Origin: BPJO01 sp037189665
Lineage (GTDB): Bacteria > Planctomycetota > Phycisphaerae > Tepidisphaerales > Tepidisphaeraceae
Length of the DNA: 64,000 nt
Reading direction: 5' to 3'
Assembly: GCA_037189665.1 (NCBI GenBank)
Contig: JBBCIV010000041.1
Location: 1-64,000, forward strand
The position numbers and the translations under genes were made by a program. This document shows, in pieces, positions 15,748 through 24,599 of the stretch (its first letter is position 1; each line of letters begins with the position of its first letter). Under the pieces are notes generated by a model, which saw nothing but the letters and a program-made list of their open reading frames with translations, was not told the DNA's origin and searched no databases.

Positions 15748-17888
15748 CGCTTTTCGCTCCATCCGGTCGCCTCTTTGATCGCAAGAATCAACGCATCGCC
15801 CATTCGGGCGTGGGTTTTGAGGCTTGGATGCCAATCGGCGCCAAAGCCGTCCCCGTTCTCTCGAGGTGGAAGTTCGACGACCCGAACGCCGGAATCGCCG
15901 GTGGCATGAAAGCCCGCCACCATCTCGTGCAGATAGCGGCGGATGGTCGAGCGGGACTTGCGGTCGTCGTGGTCGGTCATGGTGGCCGGAACGGCGCAGA
16001 GGATCGTTGCGCGGGGATAGTCGGCGCGTATCCGCCGGACGAACGCCGCATAAGCGCCGCTCCACTCCGCTTGGGGCGGATTGCCGCCACGAAAATCGTT
16101 CCCGCCCAGTGCGATCACGACGACGTCGGCCGCGTCGCGCGTGAAATCCCATCGGCTGGCCGGGTCCTGCGGAAGCGTTCGGTCGTACAGTTCGACGATG
16201 GTATCGTCCGGCCAGATTTTCCTGCCCGACCAGGCGATGCACACGTAATCGGCATCGAATGCCCGAGCGGCGATGGCGGCGTAGGTCTGATACGCGTCCT
16301 GCGTGTCGGGCGAGAAGCGCTCCTTCTCGCTCTTGGCGGTGTTGCCGTAGCCGGTGGTGACCGAGTCGCCGATGACCTGAATGCGTCGCTCGTTCCGCGG
16401 CGGCGGCAGGAGGGTTGCGCCGGGCGACAACTCGATGCCCTTGAACGTCGTCGTGCCGAAACACGGCTCGGCCATCTTGAAAAGCATGATCGTATGCTCG
16501 GCATCCGATAGATCGTCGGCGACGACGTAGCGGCGGTCGCCTTGCGTCTTCAGCACACCGGACGCCTTGCCGTCGATCACAATTTTGTATCGACCGTTGG
16601 GACCGTCGTTTAGCCGAACGGCCATCGCCGTTCCGCGAAATCGCACTATCACCGCGCTGGCAGACCAACTGCACCGCGGCTGCTTCGGATCAGAGCGGTC
16701 GAACCGGCCGATGAACCGGACGTCCGGATGATCCATCTCGATCTCGACATTCTCGACGTTAGCGCTTTCCCGAGGCAGATCCTGGCGAACTCGATCGACG
16801 AGCGTCCTGGCCATTTTGACGTGCGTCTTGGCGCTCGGATGCCAGTTGGCGCCGAAGCCGTCTTCTCCCTGTTGGGTAGCAAATTCGAGGAAATGCACGG
16901 CCGCATTGCCCGCATCGTTTTGCTCCTGAACGACGCGCTGAAGATACCGCCGCATCGTCGTCAACGCCTGCTTGCTGGGCGAGGAATGATCCGTGATCAT
17001 CGGTCCCAGTGCGCAGTAGATGATCGCATTGGGATAGTTCTTTCGCACCCGGGCGACGAACTTGCCGTAGGCGCCGACCCAGCCTTCCTCCTCCGGGTCT
17101 TTGTCCTTATTTGCCCAGACATCGTTGGTGCCGAGATTGATGACGACGACGTCCGGCTGCCACGCGGCGAAATCCCATCGCGTTCCGGCATCGGTCGCCA
17201 GGGCGCGGTCGTACAACTCCGGCAGCGTGTTTTGCGGCCACATCAGCTTTCCCGACCAGGCAATGCACACGTACTCCGCATCCAACTCCCGCGCGGCCAG
17301 TGCGCCGTAGGTGACATAGCCGTTTTCGGTTTCCGGCGTGAATTTGTCGGACGCCTGCTTGGACTCGTTCCCGTAGCCGCAACTGATGGAATCGCCGATG
17401 ACCTCCAGTTTCAGTTTTCGCGGGTGGGGAGGCAGAAGCTTGCCGCCGGCGTTCAGCGACAGATCGTGGATCGTGGTCACGCCGAACAGCGGCTCGGTCC
17501 GTTGAACAAGCTCGACGGTGTGCTCACCATCGATAAGCCCCTCGGCCACGATGTGGGTCGCCTTCTTTCCAAGCCGAAGCACGCGGGCAGGCTTGCCGTC
17601 AACCACGACTTGCCAATGCGATTTGTCGCTGCCCGACATCGTAATTCGCAGGTCAGTGCCGCGAAATCGGATGGCCAACGCGCTGTTTGACCAGTCGCAA
17701 CGGTATTCTTCGTCGTTCGTCCTGACGAAACGCCCGGTCGTCTGGATGTGTTGGTCGGACAACGGGATGCGCTGAGGCAACGGGCCAACGTTCTTCCCGT
17801 CGGCCGCCAATGCCGACGAGGGCACAAGCGTTTGCAGGATAAGCAGGAATCCCAAGATCCAACCCGCCGAGAGGGCAGTGTGTAACAT
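15744..17888 (-). CDS. Secreted esterase made of two tandem CE2-type SGNH copies
   Basis: A 714-residue exported protein holding two full copies, each about 340 residues, of a CE2-like architecture: a small jelly-roll domain followed by an SGNH hydrolase. Copy 1 has GDSISCGYG (Ser 167), GTND and GANWHPSAKTH. Copy 2 has GDSVTTGYG (Ser 509), GGND and GADWHPSLKTH. CE2 enzymes remove acetyl groups from xylan and other plant glycans. A signal peptide covers residues 1-29. The ATG at 17888 is used; it has no clear Shine-Dalgarno. The two copies have diverged throughout, so the duplication is old. The LacI gene follows with a four-base overlap. Confidence 0.86.
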   Translation of the reverse strand: MLHTALSAGWILGFLLILQTLVPSSALAADGKNVGPLPQRIPLSDQHIQTTGRFVRTNDEEYRCDWSNSALAIRFRGTDLRITMSGSDKSHWQVVVDGKPARVLRLGKKATHIVAEGLIDGEHTVELVQRTEPLFGVTTIHDLSLNAGGKLLPPHPRKLKLEVIGDSISCGYGNESKQASDKFTPETENGYVTYGALAARELDAEYVCIAWSGKLMWPQNTLPELYDRALATDAGTRWDFAAWQPDVVVINLGTNDVWANKDKDPEEEGWVGAYGKFVARVRKNYPNAIIYCALGPMITDHSSPSKQALTTMRRYLQRVVQEQNDAGNAAVHFLEFATQQGEDGFGANWHPSAKTHVKMARTLVDRVRQDLPRESANVENVEIEMDHPDVRFIGRFDRSDPKQPRCSWSASAVIVRFRGTAMAVRLNDGPNGRYKIVIDGKASGVLKTQGDRRYVVADDLSDAEHTIMLFKMAEPCFGTTTFKGIELSPGATLLPPPRNERRIQVIGDSVTTGYGNTAKSEKERFSPDTQDAYQTYAAIAARAFDADYVCIAWSGRKIWPDDTIVELYDRTLPQDPASRWDFTRDAADVVVIALGGNDFRGGNPPQAEWSGAYAAFVRRIRADYPRATILCAVPATMTDHDDRKSRSTIRRYLHEMVAGFHATGDSGVRVVELPPRENGDGFGADWHPSLKTHARMGDALILAIKEATGWSEKR

Positions 17889-18110
17889 CAAAGAAATCGT
17901 ATTCTAAAAATACCCTTCATCAAGCGAAAAATGCCTCTCGTCACACTTAATGCGTCAATTTTTCAATACTGTTTATCATTTGCGAAAACTAGAGGAGGGA
18001 CAAATCACCACTTCGTAAATTCGGAAATAAACAAGGAAAAATCGGCAATATCGAACCGATATGAAAAAGACACTTGCATCCCGGATCGAGGAACGATAGC
18101 TTTTAGAAAA

Positions 18111-18123
18111 GGTTTACTAAACC
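18111..18123. promoter_or_regulatory. Candidate LacI-type operator
   Basis: GGTTTACTAAACC is a perfect inverted repeat of 6 bp around one central base, 27 bases before the ATG of the pseudopilin at 18151 and in the gap divergent from the esterase-LacI operon. Placement and symmetry suit a LacI-family operator; binding by the LacI protein at 15747 is inference. Confidence 0.4.
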
Positions 18124-18150
18124 ATGGCGGAGTTTGCTGGAGGTTTCGGT

Positions 18151-19050
18151 ATGGCTGCTCATATTTCATCGTGCTGCGGCAATCGGAGTTCAGATCAACG
18201 TCATCTTGCATTTCGAGGCTTTACGTTGGTGGAACTGCTGGTGGTCATCGGGATCATCGCGGCCTTGATCGCGATCCTGATGCCCGCTCTAGGCCGCGCT
18301 CGGGCGGCCGCGGCGTCGGTGCATTGTCAGTCCAACCTGCGACAGCTCGGACAAGCGCTCCTGTTGTACACGCAGGGCAACAAGGGCCGCGTGCCGTGGG
18401 CGGTGGGGTTCAACTGGAACACGGACTGGGTGAACGAGATCAGCATCGCATCCGGCCGGAAACCTGGAACGTCGGGCTGGGCGCCGAAAACCCCGCTGCT
18501 CCGCTGCAACAGCGCTCCGGCGTTTACGCCGAGCCCCATCCATTATGCCGTCAATACACGGATTTTCTCGTCGCTTCAGAGCGGTGTCTTGGGCACTTAT
18601 TCGGGCACGACGCTTGTGCCTTGGTCACCCGCGTCTTTTTCAAGACCTCAGACGTTATCGTTTAAGGGAGCTGCCCAAGTCGCGATTCTCTGGGACGCGC
18701 CCCTATATTTCGACGGCGCCAATTGGACAACCAGCCATTTCAACGTCGCTATCGATAATTGGGCGCTGAGCAACTCATGGCAGGATTACATGGTTCGAAG
18801 TGGGCCACAAAATGCTTGGGCGAACACGCCCTGGTCGGCCAACTCGGCAGTTGCGACGGCGATGCTGAATCGAGACTTGCCCGGAACTTGGTGGGATACC
18901 GCGCAGGCTCCGGCAATGCACGGTTTTCGATATCGGCATCTTGGGAACAAAAGTTGCAACCTGCTCTTCGGCGACGGCCACGTAGAGGCCCGCCGGCTGG
19001 GCGAGTTGAAACGTGCCGACTTCTATCCCAATGTCCGGCTGCCAGGCTAA
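18151..19050 (+). CDS. Pseudopilin-like protein (planctomycete prepilin-type)
   Basis: 299 residues. The prepilin-type N-terminus RGFTLVELLVVIGIIAAL starts near residue 22 and is followed by the long hydrophobic helix; the C-terminus carries LLFGDGHVEAR. These proteins are exported through a type II/IV-like pathway after cleavage before the Phe and are abundant in planctomycetes. The ATG at 18151 is used because GGAGG lies 7 bases upstream; an in-frame ATG at 18124 lacks one. A perfect inverted repeat precedes the gene. It stands alone next to the acetyl-esterase/LacI unit. The role, perhaps glycan capture at the cell surface, is inference. Confidence 0.85.
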   Translation: MAAHISSCCGNRSSDQRHLAFRGFTLVELLVVIGIIAALIAILMPALGRARAAAASVHCQSNLRQLGQALLLYTQGNKGRVPWAVGFNWNTDWVNEISIASGRKPGTSGWAPKTPLLRCNSAPAFTPSPIHYAVNTRIFSSLQSGVLGTYSGTTLVPWSPASFSRPQTLSFKGAAQVAILWDAPLYFDGANWTTSHFNVAIDNWALSNSWQDYMVRSGPQNAWANTPWSANSAVATAMLNRDLPGTWWDTAQAPAMHGFRYRHLGNKSCNLLFGDGHVEARRLGELKRADFYPNVRLPG

Positions 19051-19599
19051 GCGGTTTGCACAAATTAAGTAGCGTCTTGTTGTCAGCCTCGGAATAATTG
19101 GTGGAGTTCGGATGAAGGGAGTCATCCATGTCTCGCCAAGCCCTGCACGTTCTTCCGGGCGTTGACGGATCAGGAACAAACGTAGTTGCGGCGGCTGGCT
19201 GGCAAAAGCTGGGAGGCGCCCACGTGGTGGGGGTGATCCGGCTCTCGGCAGGGCGGTCGGTCAGCCAGTCGATGGTGATGATCGGGCTGGCGGGTCGTAG
19301 CAACACGCCGAACTTCTTTACGTTCAGGTGGCCGCAAGCACCGGCGCGTCATCGGCATACGTGGTGGTCGCAAATCCGACTAATACATAAGGGGGAACAG
19401 CTTTCAGCAACAATCGCCGGAATGCCAGCAGGGGCGATCGAAGGACAACTGATTCGGCCACTCATCGCTACGAGTTCGGCCTTGTTGGGTGTCAATGATC
19501 TTCGATCTTCGCACGCTGCTCGCCGGCCAGCGGCAGAGGCTGGTCCAGTTCGGCCTCCATGCTGACCAAACGCTGGATTGTTCCGATGACCGGACGGCG
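19051..19599. other. Intergenic region without a convincing gene
   Basis: About 550 bases between the pseudopilin and the 3' end of the symporter gene. Minus-strand frames show short protein-like patches (for example ITIDWLTD near 19280, and SMEAELDQPLPLAG in the symporter frame just after its TAA), but they change frame and have no start signals. The stretch may be decayed coding DNA. Confidence 0.45.
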
Positions 19600-21093
19600 T
19601 TATGCCGGTTGAACCACGACAACGCCACCGGGCTGCGGGACTGCGTCATCGGCCGCGATCGACTTTGCTTCGGCGCTCTTCTGGTCCGCCGCCGCAAGCG
19701 CGCGGCGTTCGTCGAGTTCACGCCTCACGCCGGCCATGAAGGCTTCATCCATCTTGAACTGTGTCGATAAGAGCATGGTGATGAACGTGAAGACAATATT
19801 GGGCGCCAGCGCCAGCCAGAGCAGCCGACTCACCACTTCATCTCCCTGCACCGGCACTTTGGGATCCAGTCCGCTATAGCTTACCAGGTAGCCCACGATG
19901 AGGACGGTTAGTGAAATCTCCAGCTTCTGTACAAATCCCATAACCGCTGTGAACAACCCCTCGCGACGCTCGCCGGTCTGCAATTCGTCCAGATCGCAAA
20001 TGTCCGGAATAATCGCCGCCTGCATGGTATTGCCGATGACGATCAGGGGAATAATCACGAACGACGGCAGCAACATGAGATACGGATATTCCGGCGTCAA
20101 CATGAACGGCATCGCACATGCCGAGAGAAACGCGACGACGGAGGGAATGATCAGCCCGTTCCGTTTGCCGAGTTTCTGGCTGAATCGTTTCATGAAGGGC
20201 ACGAGAAGGAAGCCCCAGAGGGTGCCCACCACCGCACCGATTCCGGCGATGTAGGTGCTTAAACTCTTGTCGCCTTTACAGACATAATAAACGCTAACGA
20301 ACACCAGTAACCCGCCGAATACACGCTCGCCGAGGATCTGGAATAGCTTGATCAGCAGGAGCGTGACGAAAGGCCTGTTGCGCGTGGTTGTGATTACGGC
20401 CTTGACGATCGGCGTGTGTGCTTTTTTCTTGTTGACCTGGGTGAAGCGTTCCTTCGTGACCAAGGTCACGACGATCGCGGAGACGACGATGACGCACGCC
20501 ATCACCGCACTGATGACGCGGATTCCGTTGACCTCATTTCCAAAAACCGGGCGCAGCGCAAGCCAGTAAAGCCACTGATTGCCCATCAGCACGATCGAGA
20601 TGAAGAAGCTGCTGATCGCCGCAACCCGGGCGCGCTCATGATAGTCATCGCTTAATTCATACCCCAGCGCGCTCCAGGTCATCGTGTACAGGCCGTAGCA
20701 GAAATAGAACATCGTGCCGACGACCAGCAGGTAAGTGAACTGCAGCCACTGAGGCCAAGAGCTGTCAGCCCAGTACATTGCGCACACCAGCATCGACCCG
20801 CAAATGGATGCGGTCAGCAGGTACGGTTTGCGCCGGCCCCACCGGGTATGCGTATTGTCGGACAGTTGCCCCATGATGGGGTCGGTGAGGGCATCGAAGA
20901 CACGCGGGAGCATCATCGCCCAACTGACCAGCACGGCACTGAGCCCGAAACCAATCGTAAAAATGTTGTACGCCTGACCAAATGTCCCGATCAGCGCATG
21001 ACTTGCTATGCCGCCGATCGCCCAGGCGTAGATCTGGCTGGTACTGGCCGTATAAGGAAGATTTTCAGCAGTTGCTGCGGTTGGCGACGACAT
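19600..21093 (-). CDS. GPH-family sugar:cation symporter (MFS)
   Basis: A 497-residue transporter with about twelve membrane segments. The loop motif DALTDPIMGQLSDNTHTRWG followed by RRKPY is diagnostic of the glycoside-pentoside-hexuronide (GPH) family, which includes MelB and XynB-type xyloside carriers. It imports a sugar or oligosaccharide together with Na+ or H+. It is the third gene of a minus-strand unit after a pseudopilin (22734) and a small membrane protein (21695), about 110 bases behind the latter. That unit has an XylR-type site at 22894, so pentose-containing oligosaccharides released by the nearby hydrolases are likely substrates (inference). Confidence 0.88.
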   Translation of the reverse strand: MSSPTAATAENLPYTASTSQIYAWAIGGIASHALIGTFGQAYNIFTIGFGLSAVLVSWAMMLPRVFDALTDPIMGQLSDNTHTRWGRRKPYLLTASICGSMLVCAMYWADSSWPQWLQFTYLLVVGTMFYFCYGLYTMTWSALGYELSDDYHERARVAAISSFFISIVLMGNQWLYWLALRPVFGNEVNGIRVISAVMACVIVVSAIVVTLVTKERFTQVNKKKAHTPIVKAVITTTRNRPFVTLLLIKLFQILGERVFGGLLVFVSVYYVCKGDKSLSTYIAGIGAVVGTLWGFLLVPFMKRFSQKLGKRNGLIIPSVVAFLSACAMPFMLTPEYPYLMLLPSFVIIPLIVIGNTMQAAIIPDICDLDELQTGERREGLFTAVMGFVQKLEISLTVLIVGYLVSYSGLDPKVPVQGDEVVSRLLWLALAPNIVFTFITMLLSTQFKMDEAFMAGVRRELDERRALAAADQKSAEAKSIAADDAVPQPGGVVVVQPA

Positions 21094-21203
21094 AAAAGCA
21101 TCGACCGGCGATCAAGCCGGCCGACGCTGCGGAGGATAAGTCCGTGGTATCACAACGTTCATTACCGCCGCGATGGCGGACCGGCGAACCGCGGGGTTCC
21201 TCT

Positions 21204-21695
21204 CTACGGATTCACCGCCTTGGCGGTCGATCCATCGGAGCAAGTCGGATGCATCGTGATGCTTTGTCCTTCTCCGCCGAACATTGGCACCCATTTGGCT
21301 CCGCCAGGCTTCTTCACTTCAATGCCGGTCCCGATGAGAGAATTCAGTTCAGCGACTGCGTCTGGCGAACTGTTGCCTTTCAACTTCTCCATCTTCACCC
21401 GCGTCGATTCTTCGTAGCGGGCGAGATAGCTGACCTCCGGGGATCTTCCGTCGCACTGGTATACGTAGACGCGGAACGCCTGTTTTCCCTGATGATCGAA
21501 TGGATAGATGCGGTCGACGTCATCGGCGAAAAACGTCTTTCCGTCGTCGACGCTGTAGTAGGCCGAAGAGACTCGCACCTGACTCAAATCACGATTGCTG
21601 ATCAGCATTGCCGCAACCGCCACCCCGGAGATGAGCACTGCCGATACAACCGCGACCGCGGGATGCCTGTTCAGTTTTTCACGGATACCCATCAT
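21204..21695 (-). CDS. Small membrane-anchored protein, MGIRE type
   Basis: A 163-residue protein of unknown function that starts MMGIREKLNRHP, has one membrane segment near residues 17-35, and then a soluble domain with YYSVDDGKTFFADD and a Gly/Pro-rich tail. A paralogue at 27988 shares MGIRE-LN, one membrane segment and TSDDGKTHFVDS. Both follow a pseudopilin gene on the same strand, so the pair is a conserved two-gene unit. AGGA lies about 9 bases before the ATG. A role linked to pseudopilin assembly or placement is inference. Confidence 0.8.
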   Translation of the reverse strand: MMGIREKLNRHPAVAVVSAVLISGVAVAAMLISNRDLSQVRVSSAYYSVDDGKTFFADDVDRIYPFDHQGKQAFRVYVYQCDGRSPEVSYLARYEESTRVKMEKLKGNSSPDAVAELNSLIGTGIEVKKPGGAKWVPMFGGEGQSITMHPTCSDGSTAKAVNP

Positions 21696-21792
21696 CTGAT
21701 CTCGTTCCTGGGCGTGCTGCCGCGCTCCTCATGACTCCCCAATCACCTACGCCAACTGATGGGCCCGACCCGGCCAAAGCCCCCGCTCGGAA

Positions 21793-22734
21793 CTAGGGGT
21801 TTTGGGTGGGATCAAGCCGCGTGTTCTCAAGAAGGCTCAGGTTGCCAGTCCGGATGTTGCCGTTGCCGGTGCTGTCATCCAATACCATTCGGTTTGCCGG
21901 ATCCGCACCATTGTTAAGCTGTCCCTGGGCAACGGTCACGGGGCGGGCTGAACCGTCGCAGTACAGCACGTTTGCAACGCCCTCCAGGGGCATGAATCCG
22001 TTCGAGAGCACCGTCGGGTATCGCGACGGCTTCAACGTGCCATGCACGGGGGCAATCGATCGCACGGCCTGCCGGCGAGCACCGTTGACGGTCACGATTG
22101 AACTCAGCTTCACGGTGGAGTTGTCCATGCCTCGATCCGATCCCAATGCGTCGGTCGTCTGGATCGCCACCAACTGCGGATAATCGATCATGAGCAACGT
22201 TTCCGACGCGTTCTTCAGGCTGCGTATCGGATTCGGATCATAACTCGGGACGGACGCGTCACGGACTCGGGCATGCGGAAGGTGCGGCCAGACGGCGGCG
22301 TTGGTCTCGGCACCGGACAGCAACCAGTTGTATCGATAAGAGTAATGAGCGCGGTTGGCATTCTGCGATGCCGCCCACAACGGAGGATCGAACTGCCCGG
22401 CAGTCGGACAAACAGCGGTTCGCGTTCCCGCCTTCACTCCGATCAACGACCACAGGTTGAACCCGCGAAAACGGTTGCCGGAGAACGCCCCGTTGGACCA
22501 CTGCGACAACGGAGGGAAGCAACCCTTATTCTGCGCCTGATAAATCGCAACCATTTGACCAAGCGATCGAAGGTTCGACAGGCATGCGGTCGTCTGCGCC
22601 GCCGCTCGTGCTTTCGTCAGCGACGGAAGCAGAATCGAAATCAGCAACGCGATAATGCCGATGACGACCAGCAACTCGACGAGAGTGAAACCGCTGCGAC
22701 ACGAATTGGACGACATGGGGTGTGATGGGGTCAC
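21793..22734 (-). CDS. Pseudopilin-like protein with GTG start
   Basis: 313 residues with the prepilin-type segment SGFTLVELLVVIGIIALL from about residue 15 and a C-terminal LYCDGSARPV motif. The GTG at 22734 is chosen because AAGGAG ends 6 bases before it, whereas the ATG 18 bases downstream has no ribosome site. It is the first gene of the unit pseudopilin, MGIRE protein, GPH symporter. An XylR-type 27-bp site lies at 22894-22920 on the same strand, with CACACT placed 58 bases from its start as a possible -10. Expression with the sugar regulon is therefore likely. Confidence 0.85.
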   Translation of the reverse strand: MTPSHPMSSNSCRSGFTLVELLVVIGIIALLISILLPSLTKARAAAQTTACLSNLRSLGQMVAIYQAQNKGCFPPLSQWSNGAFSGNRFRGFNLWSLIGVKAGTRTAVCPTAGQFDPPLWAASQNANRAHYSYRYNWLLSGAETNAAVWPHLPHARVRDASVPSYDPNPIRSLKNASETLLMIDYPQLVAIQTTDALGSDRGMDNSTVKLSSIVTVNGARRQAVRSIAPVHGTLKPSRYPTVLSNGFMPLEGVANVLYCDGSARPVTVAQGQLNNGADPANRMVLDDSTGNGNIRTGNLSLLENTRLDPTQNP

Positions 22735-22893
22735 GGCAAGCTCCTTATTTTGTCCGCTGCTTTTGTGAACTGTTGCCCATACGGCGGGCAGGGGCGGAAA
22801 TGCTCGAGATGCCAACCGCGAGCTGGATTTGCGTCCGCCAGTGCTGCTCAGAAATCAGTGTGTCCATCTCGCCCTTTATGGACAAGGCCGATA

Positions 22894-22920
22894 TGCGTCG
22901 AAGATTAACCGTATTGCGAC
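22894..22920 (-). promoter_or_regulatory. XylR-type 27-bp element, upstream of pseudopilin-symporter unit
   Basis: Reads GTCGCAATACGG on the minus strand and ends GACGCA, 27 bp in all. The possible -10 box CACACT (22862-22857) begins 58 bases from the site start, the same spacing as at other sites in the region. The gene start is 160 bases downstream. Confidence 0.65.
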
Positions 22921-23113
22921 AGCCGATTGGCCTACGTTCTTGGGAGCCTCCAAAACAAAACGCCCGCAACTTGATCCAGCAGATCATATCGCAGGCGGAG
23001 TTGGCCGCGGTGCGGTTCGCTGTCGTAGCCGGGCGGTTGCCGAGAGGACCACTTTGAGTTGGGTCAGCGGATGGCCAGTGTGGTGGGAGCTGTCTTGTTT
23101 AGTGGCGCTATAA

Positions 23114-23247
23114 GAAGCTGTTTCAAAATCCTTCGTTGCGACAATGCCAGGCCTCGTGGCATGGTTTTTCAACCCATGTCTTCAACCCGGACTCGCGCAA
23201 AAAGACACGGGGTGAAAACCCGTGTCACGACATTTTGAAACAGCTTC
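23114..23247. mobile_element. MITE-like element, 134 bp
   Basis: Perfect 16-bp terminal inverted repeats (gaagctgtttcaaaat at 23114-23129 and its complement at 23232-23247) flanked by a direct TAA at 23111-23113 and 23248-23250, as expected for a 3-bp target duplication. Inside are two hairpins: ATGCCA/TGGCAT (23144-23162) and a perfect 8-bp stem GACACGGG/CCCGTGTC (23204-23226). It has no coding capacity. It sits three bases after the stop codon of the XylR gene at 24455, where it may also act as a terminator. The parent transposon family is not identified. Confidence 0.72.
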
Positions 23248-23252
23248 TAAGC

Positions 23253-24455
23253 CTATTGCTCCGCCGAGCTGCCGCGGCGTGCATCTCGCCGATAGGCGCC
23301 CGGCGTGGCACCGGTAACGTTTAGAAATGCTCGGCCCAGGTTCTGTTGAACCGCAAAACCACATCGCGTTGCGATGTCCTGCATCGTCAGTTCCGGTTGA
23401 AGAAGCAGCCTTTTTGCGGTTTCGATTCGGACACGCATGATTTCATCATGCGGATTACGGCCGAGGATTCGGACGAACTGCCGTTCTAACCATCGCCGGC
23501 CCACGGGAACATGCCTAAGGACATCTCCGACCGTACACGGATCGCACGCATGCTCGCGAATATATCGAAGTGCGGCAGCCAAGTCAGGACTATCGACGGC
23601 AAGGATGTCCGTGCTCTGGCGGCGGACAATTCCCAGCGGCTCAAGGCGAACGTGGCGTTCGTTTGGTTCGAGCTTTGCCTTCTGCATTAACCTGTCCAGC
23701 ATGCTCGCCGCGATGTAGCCGACGCGGCTGTAATCGCAGTTCACACTGCTTAACGGAGGCCAGGCGCTTTCGCAGAGCAGGTCGTCATTGTTCACGCCGA
23801 TGATCGCAACCCGCTCAGGCACCGTGATTTCGAACCGATGACAAACCGCCGCCAAATCATGGGCCGCCATGTCGTCAACCGCCATGATCCCAACCGGTTT
23901 AGGCAGTTGGGCCAGCCAATCGACTAACGATTGCGGACTTCGATTACCCAGATACTCGATACTGGTGGTCCAGCCGACCCCCGCCTCCTGACACTGGAAA
24001 CCCTTTTCCGCCAACGCATCGCGAAAACCATGAAACCGATTCAGCGATAGCGCCGACCGCTTTTCTAAGCCGTAAAACCCGAAATTCGCCAGTTGACAGT
24101 CAATCAGGTGCTGTGCCGCAAGGCGCCCGACGGCGTAGTCGTCCAGGCAGACAACCGGAGACATGGCTGGATCGGCGCTGCCTGAACATCGAATGAAATT
24201 CTTCGCCTTGGAGGCGACGTAGTCGAGAATGGCAGAATCACCAACGCCTGCGGTGACGACGCCGTCGCATTCAGGCCAGTCGGGCAGGGGCAAAGAATAA
24301 ACGTGGCGAAACTCTTCGTGGATGATCCAGCGTCGCTGGAGATTGGCGTACCGCATGACGCCGCGCATCACTGCACGACCAAAACCCGTGACGCCGTCAA
24401 CGAGCACCCCGACAATGGGACGCGGAGGAGAAGAGGTCGATTGCTTCCGTCGCAA
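23253..24455 (-). CDS. XylR-type AraC-family sugar regulator (copy 1)
   Basis: A 400-residue regulator of the XylR type: a LacI/periplasmic-binding-like sensor domain (RPIVGVLVDGVTGFGR, CDGVVTAGVG, VAIIGVNNDDLLCESAWPPL) followed by a C-terminal AraC helix-turn-helix pair (VGRRWLERQFVRILGRNPHD, MQDIATRCGF). The TTG at 24455 is chosen because it aligns exactly with the ATG of the paralogue at 42200: both start M-R-R and both have a -10-like TATAct/TATAAT nine bases before the start codon. No Shine-Dalgarno is present, so the transcript may be leaderless. A 27-bp element covers promoter and start. Divergent from a 2-hydroxyacid dehydrogenase gene. Confidence 0.88.
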   Translation of the reverse strand: MRRKQSTSSPPRPIVGVLVDGVTGFGRAVMRGVMRYANLQRRWIIHEEFRHVYSLPLPDWPECDGVVTAGVGDSAILDYVASKAKNFIRCSGSADPAMSPVVCLDDYAVGRLAAQHLIDCQLANFGFYGLEKRSALSLNRFHGFRDALAEKGFQCQEAGVGWTTSIEYLGNRSPQSLVDWLAQLPKPVGIMAVDDMAAHDLAAVCHRFEITVPERVAIIGVNNDDLLCESAWPPLSSVNCDYSRVGYIAASMLDRLMQKAKLEPNERHVRLEPLGIVRRQSTDILAVDSPDLAAALRYIREHACDPCTVGDVLRHVPVGRRWLERQFVRILGRNPHDEIMRVRIETAKRLLLQPELTMQDIATRCGFAVQQNLGRAFLNVTGATPGAYRRDARRGSSAEQ

Positions 24456-24475
24456 AGTGGTCAAAGTATAACGCA
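24449..24475 (+). promoter_or_regulatory. XylR-type 27-bp element over the XylR copy 1 start
   Basis: Direct repeat GTCGCAAAG / AACGCAAAG with a 21-bp period. It overlaps the TTG start (24455-24453) and the minus-strand -10 TATACT (24470-24465) of the regulator, which suits autorepression. On the plus strand CACACT at 24507-24512 lies 58 bases from its start, the spacing seen at other sites, so it could also activate the dehydrogenase gene at 24600. Confidence 0.72.
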
Positions 24476-24599
24476 AAGAAGCGTGGCGTACGATGGCCTG
24501 CCAGCACACACTGAGATTCAGACGGTAGTCCTTACCGGATGACGATCTTAGCGGCCCGATGCCTTTGAACGGCCGGTGCCGCTCTTCGGAGACACTAAC

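Noticed and set aside
19128..19565. A 145-codon plus-strand frame in the gap before the symporter gene
   Set aside because: No Shine-Dalgarno, no recognisable domain, and composition changes along its length; probably chance or decayed DNA.
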